A stretch of DNA of 64,000 nt from Diorhabda sublineata (lineage: Eukaryota; Arthropoda; Insecta; Coleoptera; Chrysomelidae): contig NC_079484.1 of NCBI RefSeq assembly GCF_026230105.1, positions 5,099,805 through 5,163,804 of the forward strand, given 5' to 3'. This document shows positions 56,940 to 64,000 of this stretch, piece by piece (positions within the stretch are counted from its first letter, which is position 1; each line of letters opens with the position of its first letter). The notes under the pieces were generated by a model, which ran no database searches, had not been told where the DNA came from, and saw nothing but the letters and a program-made list of their open reading frames with translations. A program made the translations under genes and the position numbers.

Positions 56940-57870
56940 TAAAAAGTTATTGGAAACTATAGAAAACTGTTGAAAACTATGAAAAAGTGTTGAAAAATAT
57001 TCTGATATTGAGGAAAATGGTTAAAAAAATTTAAAACTCGTGGAAACTGTAGAAAATAGTTCAATATTGTGGAAAATACAAGGAAAATGCCGGAAATTGT
57101 AGAAAACGATACGATATTGTGGGAGGCACAAGAAAAATAGAGGAAACTAGAAAATTTTGGTATTGTGGAGAATTGATTAAAAATGCAGAAAGTTGGTGGA
57201 AACTGTAGAAAATACTCTGATATTGAGGAAAACACAAAGAAAGTTCTGGAAATAGTGGAAAGTACTCTTATATTGTGGAAAATAGATGAAAAACATAGAA
57301 AACTGTAGAAAAAGAACTGAAATTGTGGAAAACACAAATAAAATGCAGGAATCTGTAGAAAATACTCTGATATTATGGAAAATAGATGAAACATATGGAA
57401 AACTGTAGAAAATACTCTGATATTGAGGAAAACACAAAGAAAATTCTGGAAATAGTGGAAAGTACTCTTATATTGTGGAAAATAGATGAAAAACATAGAA
57501 AACTGTAGAAAAAGAACTGAAATTGTGGAAAACACAAGGAAAATGCAGGAATCTGTAGAAAATACTCTGATATTATGGAAAATAGATGAAACATATGGAA
57601 AACTGTAGAAAATACCCCGATATTGTGGAAAATAGATTAAAAATGCAGAAAACTGGTGGAAACTGTAGAAAATACTCTGATATTAAGGAAAACACAAGAA
57701 AAATGCTACAAAGAGTGAAAAGTACTCTGATATTGTGAAACATAGATAAAAAATTTGGAAAACTGTAGAAAATACCCCGATATTTTGGAAAATATATGGA
57801 AAATGTAAAAAATATTTTGATATTGCGGAAAATAGATGAAAGATAAGGCAAACTGTTAAGAATTTTAGTA
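56940..57870. repeat. Minisatellite of 50-bp monomers with a 200-bp higher-order unit
   Basis: Monomers of the form TATTGTGGAAAATAGATGAA...ACTGTAGAAAATACTCTGA are 50 bp long. Variants of 60 bp (57161-57220, 57621-57680) and 40 bp (57781-57820) differ in 10-bp steps. Four monomers form a 200-bp higher-order unit present twice, 57221-57420 and 57421-57620, with 5 mismatches by eye. Outer monomers are more diverged. On the minus strand the array translates as Phe/Ser/Ile-rich open frames in several frames (longest 192 codons at 56957-57535) because stops are rare in the unit. As 50 and 200 are not multiples of 3, the same peptides recur in different frames, which shows that it is not coding. Confidence 0.95.
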
Positions 57871-57879
57871 AACCGAAGA

Positions 57880-59290
57880 AAATCGTTTCAAAATGTTACA
57901 AATTCCAAAAATATAATATCATGTAGCTCACCAATTATTTATCTAAATGTGTTTATGACTAGGGACTTATACAAATTCTTATATTAATATATAATTAGTC
58001 CTGGTTTTAAGATACCAGCAAATAATTATGCGTTACATTGTAATGGAAACTTTAACGTTTAGTTAAGACTGTTAAGCTCACTTTCTAAGGCAAGTCTATT
58101 GGCTAATAAAATTATATCTTAATATCATCAAGGATTCTAAATTGGCTACGAATAATTAAGTGAAGTTACTTGATACCACAATTTTTCTGTCATATTTTAA
58201 TGTTGTTTAATGAACTAACGCGCATACAGAAAGGAGTGAATAACTAACAATAGTTAATGTGAACTAGCAAGACTTACACTCATCGATAACAAGAAAAAGA
58301 TCTAACATCGATATATGTAAAGAACGATACTATAACTAGACAGGTGAAAACTTTGTTTAGAAGACAAACATTCAAATGATTCCAAGACATTTTCATGCTT
58401 GACATACAATTGATAAAAACAGAAATATACCTATAGCAAAACCATATTGAGAGACACCCTGGTCACAAATAATAAATATGCCATTCTGATAGAGAAAAAC
58501 TTGTACACGTTCCAATCTAGTACGTAAAAACGACTAATTGGTATATAATACTAATTTATTAATAAAATAGTATTTCGCTACCACTACACACAAACCAAAA
58601 AAACTAGAAATACAACATATACTCGAACAAAATATTGGACAGACTCGACCAGAATCAAAATTATTTTATAATAAAAGAAATTTCGTAAGCAGAAACGCAG
58701 TAATGAAATTTTTGAATTTCTTTTGGATTCATTACCAGCGATTATATTTGAAGAAACCACTATGTCATTCAAATCTTTAAATATTTATAGAATTTTCGCT
58801 GAAAGATTCTGACAAAAAATAATTGTATTCGCCGATAGAATATGATTATATTATGTTGAACTTTCTTCTGTACTCGACTTGAAAGCAAATGAGAACACAC
58901 AAAAACGCTGCCCTCAAGCCTCGCTCAGTAATGATCATGTGGAGATAAAAGCGGTATTAGTCGTTAGCACGAACAACTGATTTTTTTTTGTTGTTTTGTT
59001 CCTTCAGTGAATAGATTTTAATTCGCCATTATATTTGGATTATTTTATTATGAAAAATTTGGTTATATTACACGACAGTCATGATTTGCATGGATGAAAA
59101 CGCATCATTTTTAGTTATCTTAATTATCCTTATCACTATATGATTTATATTTCATTTTATACTTAATCTATTCTGAAGAACCGTGAAAAGAAAGTTTCCG
59201 ACCTCGAATCTGATATACCGGGGCAGGTATTAATTTCGGTACACAATGTAGCTATTTGATAGATTTCGACAATTAATCATCGTCTTTTTG
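57880..59290. other. No gene recognised
   Basis: AT-rich sequence without motifs or pairs. Confidence 0.4.
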
Positions 59291-59644
59291 GTATCATTCG
59301 TTTTTCAGGATACTCCAAAAATGTGGAGTTGAAGTAGAACACTACTTTCTTACTTCCTTGCCCAATTCGTCTCCCCAGCTTTGACTCATCACTTCTTAAA
59401 ACCCTCTTCACTTGTCTAAATTTATGTTCTTCGGCCTATTGCAACTTTTAATCTCATGTTGAGACCTTAAAAGAAGTTTCTCACTGCCACCCTCCCAAAA
59501 AGTTTAGAAGTAGTCCATGGATTCGTTGATCTGACCTGCTGTCTCTGGTTCCGTCAGTCGTCTATCAAGTTTATTGATAAATACAATACGTTCATCTTCT
59601 GCGGTTGTGGTTTTTTGAGGCCACCCTGAACGTTTACTATGGCC

Positions 59645-59655
59645 AAAGCTTCTGG
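59645..59655. repeat. Target-site duplication, left copy
   Basis: AAAGCTTCTGG, identical to 60187-60197. It may extend one more T. Confidence 0.9.
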
Positions 59656-60186
59656 TAACATATACGTAGAACGAATTAAACATTAAAAGACCCTCAAAAA
59701 GGCATCAAAGTAAATATTAGATATGACGACGATACTGCGATATTAGCCGACGACGTAGAAGATCTACAAGAGCTAGTCAATTCTATCAACGAAATTGGAA
59801 CCAAATATGGACTCACAATAAAGCAGAAAACAAAACGGCGAAGCTCAACTTAAATACCTTGAAAGTAAGATCCTTAAGCAGACTTAGAAGCAATGGAAAT
59901 GTGGCTGTTGCGGATCCCATGGACCAAGCACATGACGAATGAAGAAATACTGTGGAGAGCGGGTGTGGAGAGAGAACTGATTACGATAATTAAACAACGA
60001 AAAGCATCTTATTTAGGACACATCCTGCGAGGACCGAGATATTCAACTCTCAAGCTCATACTGATGGGAAAGATCGATGAAAGGAGAGTACCAGGGCGTA
60101 AACAAAATTCCTGGCTACGGAATATAAGAGACTGGTGCAGAAGAGCGGTACCTTCAGATAATAGTAAGTTTTTGTACTTGAAGAAG
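59656..60186 (+). mobile_element. 5'-truncated LINE inserted in the Tc1 copy
   Basis: This 531-bp insert lies between perfect direct repeats AAAGCTTCTGG (59645-59655 and 60187-60197) and ends in a GAAGAAGAAG-type tail. It begins inside the reverse transcriptase: G-I-K-V-N-I-R-Y-D-D-D-T-A-I-L-A, the YADD box with Asp for Ala, then the helix L-Q-E-L-V-N-S-I-N-E-I-G-T-K-Y-G-L. After a frameshift and deletion near 59830 the frame from 59893 reads E-M-W-L-L-R-I-P-W-T-K, N-E-E-I-L-W-R-A-G, Y-L-G-H-I-L-R-G and G-R-K-Q-N-S-W-L-R-N-I-R-D-W. This is a full C-terminal domain of the LINE type also seen at 3.0-3.7 and 42.3-42.7 kb. 5' truncation and a short duplication are hallmarks of target-primed insertion. 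Confidence 0.85.
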
Positions 60187-60197
60187 AAGAAAGCTTC
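60187..60197. repeat. Target-site duplication, right copy
   Basis: AAAGCTTCTGG, the Tc1 coding sequence duplicated by LINE insertion. Confidence 0.9.
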
Positions 60198-60449
60198 TGG
60201 TGGATGCATATTCATTCACGTTATAGTCCACAGTACGTCGATGTATTTGTAATTCGGTGGCAATGGTACGTTTACTTTTATCTAGACTATGAAGACTTGC
60301 AATTAAAGCACAAGCTTCAACTGATAGCTCCTTGATTTTACCCATTTCAAAACTTACAAGTCTGAATTTGCGAGAATGGGAACAATTCGTATACAAACTT
60401 TCTATCACCCTCAACATACTTTGCAATTTCGAATGGATAATCCACATTT

Positions 60450-61110
60450 TGTGTCACTTTTTTGAAGATCATCAACTACAACTCGGTATATCTGTATCTA
60501 TTATTTCGTTTTTTAGTCCATTATTATTAGTACGTAATGATTCAGACGAGGTAACTCACCAAAAGTATAAATATTTGAAATTTCTACTCGGCTAACATGA
60601 AAGAAAACCTGAGTCATATTTATCCACAATATCTCGTCGGCTCGTAATATATTTGCTCCTTATTCACTTACCCAATGTCACATAAAGTATGATTTGAGTA
60701 TGAGATGTGGTACGAAATATTCCTTTGGGTTCTGTGTCTAATTTTAGAACTATTCGAAGGAAATAAAGGTACCGCACAGTCCAACAAAAGAAAACAATAA
60801 ATCAATCATAGCAAGGTCTTTCCCACAAGGAATAGGACAGTCTACTTCCTCTAACCCCACATAATCCAATGTTTCGACGTCCCAAAACTTCTGTTGATTT
60901 TTCTATACTTATTTGATTCAGTGTTTTGTGTCATAATTTTTTATTGTTTCTCTGTATACATTTATAATACATGAACAAGAGAGCTAGTGGTTCTGTTCAG
61001 GATATTGAAGGTAAGCATCATGTAGTTGACTGAACCAGTCTTTTTTAAATAATGTATCCAATACATACACTGGCATACATGTAAATATATGCACACATAC
61101 GATCACACAT
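60450..61110. other. No gene recognised
   Basis: AT-rich. The part next to 60450 may include the 5' end of the Tc1 element; no terminal inverted repeats were identified. Confidence 0.4.
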
Positions 61111-61513
61111 AACCTCCGATCGCTCCGTGTAGCAGCTACGTGGCTATAAGAAAACGGGCATGCGCTTTATGCGACTGCGAAACTCTCCCACCACACACTC
61201 CGCCATTGTTTACATTCAGGCGTCAGTCGGCGTTGTGCTACAGCCACGTAAACATGTTCGCTATTATTGATACTTTCGCCAAGTGTGAATTGTGAACTGT
61301 GATTCGTTTCCTACAGGCTGAAGACAATAGTGCTGCAGAAATTCATCGGAGAATGAGTCGTGTGTATGGGGAAGACTTCATGGGTGATGGTGTCGAAAGT
61401 TTAAAGATGGCCTTGATCATGTGTACCAAAAAGTATTTTGGTGTATTTATGCAATAAATATATGGAATAAAATCAGTTTTGTATCGTTTCCAAAGGTTAA
61501 TTTCCAATGAAAA
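61111..61513 (+). mobile_element. Internally deleted mariner derivative, copy 2
   Basis: It matches 39091-39466 from AACCTCCGATCGCTCC through CCAA(C/T)GAAAAA, but keeps an extra 15-16 bases near its start (CAGCTACGTGGCTATA). The coding part gives M-F-A-I-I-D-T-F-A-K-C-E, then V-I-R-F-L-Q-A-E-D-N-S-A-A-E-I-H-R-R-M-S-R-V-Y-G-E-D-F-M-like helix-turn-helix sequence. It then jumps at K-F-K-D-G to the same 3' flank as copy 1. It is less diverged from coding sense than copy 1. Confidence 0.8.
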
Positions 61514-61790
61514 AGTCGTGTGTATGGGAAAAAATTCATGAGTGATGGTGTCGGAAGTTTAAATATGGCCGTAATGATGTACATGATGAAGGGGGCCAAG
61601 GACCGGATGACCTGGTTGACAGAATGGTTGAAGAAAACCCCAGATTCACCATTACTTCTTTGTCTACGGAATTTCCAGAAGAACAATTTGATATTCATCG
61701 CCTCGTTTATAAATGTGTACAGTTTTTTTAATTGTGCTCTGTCTCTTGAGGTAAACAGTGAATCCAAATCATTGAATGGCCTCGAGGTGT
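61514..61790 (+). pseudogene. mariner transposase fragment abutting copy 2
   Basis: The fragment starts within the helix-turn-helix (R-V-Y-G-K-K-F-M-S-D-G-V). After a frameshift it reads K-F-K-Y-G-R-N-D-V-H-D-E-G-G-Q-G, D-D-L-V-D-R-M-V-E-E-N-P-R-F-T-I-T-S-L-S-T-E-F-P, the linker and second helix of the same mariner family as copies 1 and 2. It stops before the catalytic domain. The frameshift at G-V/K-F-K is the same as in copies 1 and 2, so it shares that ancestor while retaining sequence they lost. The 90-codon open frame at 61520-61792 is a chimera of real and shifted sequence. Confidence 0.8.
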
Positions 61791-61799
61791 AATGAAATA

Positions 61800-62050
61800 C
61801 TCGTATACATTGGACACACTAAAACTATATGTTTAGGTGTTTACAGTACTAGTTTATGACAAATTGAGTACATCAAAGTAGTACTTATTTTGTGAGTATT
61901 ATTTCAAACAGTACATAGGAGTGAGCAGTTCAAAGCTGGGCGACGAGCCTTTTATTTTATAATGGGGAGGCTTCTGTTCAATTTGGATTCTGCAAAAGGT
62001 ATTTATAGGATGCCTGGTGTACACTTGGAAGTATTTTATTTAAATAATCA
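61800..62050. other. No gene recognised
   Basis: AT-rich sequence between the mariner and LINE remnants, possibly part of the LINE 3' region. Confidence 0.35.
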
Positions 62051-62660
62051 TAAGAGTTTTTCTGAAGGTTATGTCCTAGAATTTGGTTGACAATCCAGTT
62101 ATATTTTTTTGATAAAAGTTGTTAAAAGGGTTTTGGGGTTTTGATCTTTTATTCTTAGAAGGAGCTCTAAGGTCTGCTTCATCATAAAGTAGCTTGTTGT
62201 TCGTATTTGAAGAAATTAGAGGTTCTTCAAGAAACTTTTATTTTGTTTCAAGTATTTTAACACTAAAATTTCATTTCCATATATGGAAGTAGGTAGTACA
62301 ACGCTATTATACAGCGTATTTATTGGGACGAGAAATGATATACCCACTGAGTTTATAAGTATATCTGAAAGTGGCTCCTTTGGCAGAGTCTAGTTTTTTT
62401 TGCAGTCTTGGGGTGTTTAAAAATATTCAATTGAATGTGAAGATGGTTCTCAAGTAGTCAAAGATATTCGATAATAGCTTCTTTATTACAAAATAGTGTC
62501 TGTAGACCAATATTGACATTACGACGGAAAACCACTATTTTAGTTATGCTGGGATTTAGTTTCAGTTTAAATTTTTCACAGTAGGACTCTAAATTCTGTT
62601 TTATATCATATTCGGTGTATAAACTTTGCATTGAACGTGAGTTACATGGCAAATTTTTTG
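62050..62660 (-). pseudogene. Non-LTR reverse transcriptase, thumb-region remnant
   Basis: On the minus strand the sequence reads I-K-Q-N-L-E-S-Y-C-E-K-F-K-L-K-L-N-P-S-I-T-K-I-V-V-F-R-R, a clear version of the LINE segment after the YADD box (L-x-x-Y-C-x-K-W-x-L-x-I-N-x-x-K-T-K-x-x-V-F). Further on, at about 62290, comes N-T-L-Y-N-S-V-V-L-P-T-S-I-Y-G-N-E-I (canonical L-Y-x-S-x-V-x-P-x-L-x-Y-G-x-E-x-W). Stops separate them. It is a different LINE type from the one at 59.7 kb, judging by the Y-C-E-K-F-K form. The YADD box lies upstream and is not recognisable. Confidence 0.7.
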
Positions 62661-64000
62661 TTTCTCATACTTACTAGATAAATAAAGCACCCCACTACCT
62701 CATCAAAGTTGTTTGCCTTTCGGATCTCCAGCCTTTCTGTTCTCTTAACACATTTGTGAATATGAAAATTCCAGTCCACTTTTGAGTTTGAGTTTTGCTT
62801 AGGTTACTTATCTTGTGCTTATCATTTCCATCAAAGTTAAATAACTACTTATGTTTCATAAGCTGTACATGTACATGTACATCACTTATTATTACGTTTA
62901 CATTTTTATACAAAGTGATGTTGTGAAGACAGTCTGACAGATTTGGTCAGCCTTTTTCTAAAAAGTTAGATACTTTTTTAATCCTGAGCTCTGGCTGCAC
63001 TGTGTACTCGATGTAATAAAAAATTCATATGAAAATATTCATTCCTATGTATATGTATTCAGCGCAACCTTTTTATAGAGTGTAAGTTTTGAAGTAACTT
63101 TCCGATACGTCTGACAACTGATTTCTATAATAAGACGTGAAACCGAATGTCCTAGACTAGCTTTTTCTCTATATATCTCTTTTCATGAATAATATATTGG
63201 GATAAATGAGAAAAAATAAATTTTCACTAAAAATCGATAATACGAGTTTATAGTAAAAAACTGAATCATTGTATTTCCTCAATGTACTATTGATGTGAAA
63301 AAAAAAGAAGTTTTATACATAGTCTGATCAAATGTTACCCGGAGATATCGTTAATAATGTCGAAAATACGTAACAAGATAGGGAATAGCTCTGCCAAAGA
63401 ATCGAATGCGAAAAATTGAATTTAATTGAAGTTGAATATCCATATGTTTTAAATCATAACATTCCCTTCTTTTTGTTAGGGGCTGTTTTGTGCCGTTATA
63501 TATTTATAATTAAGATAATAAAAGTTGGTCTATGTTTAAAGACCGAAACTATTACGATAGTATTAACTTGAAGGGAGCTTATTTTGAAAGCGAAAATTAA
63601 GAGTTGTGGTAAAATACGTAAAATTTTGTTTGCACCAGTCTAATTTCCTAATATTTCAAAGGGTATTTTACTTCAAATTAATTGACTTTTTCAATATCGA
63701 AACAAATCCTTGACGATTATTAAATTGCAGTACTCATTCTACATATCTTTTTCTTGAAACAAACGGTACATTTCCTGCTTTAAAATAAGGGTTAGGAAAA
63801 GTGGAAAAGGATTGACAAATTGGAGTCTGTATTGTAAAAATCTGTTCCTCTCATAAAACCAACGTGTTTTAGCATTAATTCTAAGTCATCAGAATGAATT
63901 AATGGCATAATTAAAAGTAGAATATTTCCATTACAGAATAATTTCTTCAATCTATTTAATTCCTCCATATATTCAGTTATACATATTTATAGTATTATGA
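62660..64000. other. No gene recognised
   Basis: AT-rich. A short TGTACA/TGTACAT palindromic repeat lies at 62864-62882. No other structure was seen. Confidence 0.45.

Larger units (their letters stand above)
59290..60345 (-). pseudogene. Tc1-type transposase, split by a LINE insertion
   Basis: The minus-strand start M-G-K-I-K-E-L-S-V-E (60345) begins a Tc1 helix-turn-helix: L-I-A-S-L-H, R-T-I-A-T-E-L-Q-I-H-R-R-T-V-D-Y-N-V to about 60187. After the LINE (59656-60186) the same frame continues from 59655 as F-G-H-S-K-R-S-G-W-P-Q-K-T-T-T, the G-R-P-x-K-T-T hinge, then E-D-E-R-I-V and R-R-L-T-E-P-E-T-A. It stops at about 59540. Degraded pieces R-S-Q-H and R-S-D-E-S-K follow to about 59390, the latter holding the first catalytic Asp region (canonical W-S-D-E-S-x-F). 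The second Asp and the Glu are not found. The LINE insertion left an 11-bp target-site duplication. Confidence 0.8.

Noticed and set aside
56957..57851. Long minus-strand open frames (up to 192 codons) with a Phe/Ser-rich repetitive product
   Set aside because: They are a by-product of the 50-bp/200-bp satellite. The same peptides recur in different frames because the period is not a multiple of three.
61447..61767. 106-codon minus-strand frame
   Set aside because: Antisense of the mariner-derived sequence on the plus strand.
1..64000. tRNA, rRNA or bacterial/phage genes
   Set aside because: No cloverleaf-type B-box sequence, rRNA core or operon-like ORF arrangement was recognised by eye; a tRNAscan or Rfam run would be decisive.

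Overview
The window reads as a gene-poor stretch of an AT-rich animal genome, most probably an insect (arthropod). The grounds are the many degraded mariner/Tc1, non-LTR, Penelope-like and piggyBac copies of insect type, a short interstitial run of the insect telomere motif TTAGG, and one exon with a canonical GTAAGT donor. There is no bacterial or phage organisation: no operons, no long intact ORFs, no CRISPR array and no tRNA or rRNA that I could recognise. The longest open frames either come from tandem repeats or are short pieces of dead transposases. Family assignments rest on protein motifs recognised by eye, so superfamily calls are firmer than lineage calls. Layout: 0-3.7 kb holds a Penelope-like GIY-YIG remnant and a reverse-strand LINE tail. 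6-9 kb holds two mariner fossils and a 156-bp-offset duplication. 10.5-12.8 kb holds a Penelope-type terminal fragment with a hammerhead-ribozyme-like motif, a LINE tail and an internally deleted piggyBac transposase. 15-20.5 kb holds an RTE-like endonuclease fragment, a reverse mariner fragment and the most complete mariner transposase relic. 21.5-26.5 kb is a MITE-rich zone, with two diverged copies of one repeat each split by a different MITE, plus a 650-bp stretch between CRE-bearing inverted repeats. 31.4-35.3 kb holds a TA-flanked element with a small ORF, a tandemly duplicated cysteine-rich 3' coding tail, and another mariner. 38.8-45.2 kb holds a hAT end, an internally deleted mariner, a LINE tail, a GC-rich 50-bp minisatellite and a reverse mariner. 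49.4-53.9 kb holds the only convincing host exon (a signal-peptide first exon on the minus strand) followed by a Tc1/mariner-like relic, an RTE-like endonuclease piece and a mariner piece. 55.8-57.9 kb holds a GC-rich island and a 50-bp/200-bp higher-order minisatellite. 59.3-62.7 kb holds a Tc1 transposase split by a LINE with a perfect target-site duplication, a second copy of the deleted mariner with a further mariner fragment fused to it, and a reverse LINE reverse-transcriptase remnant. The genes do not form a pathway; the window is a layered record of transposon insertion, internal deletion and decay. The most informative items are the dated nested insertion (59.3-60.3 kb), the ribozyme-like motif (10.57 kb), the higher-order repeat (57.2-57.6 kb), the shared deletion junction of the mariner derivatives (39.1 and 61.1 kb) and the secreted-protein exon (49.4-49.6 kb).
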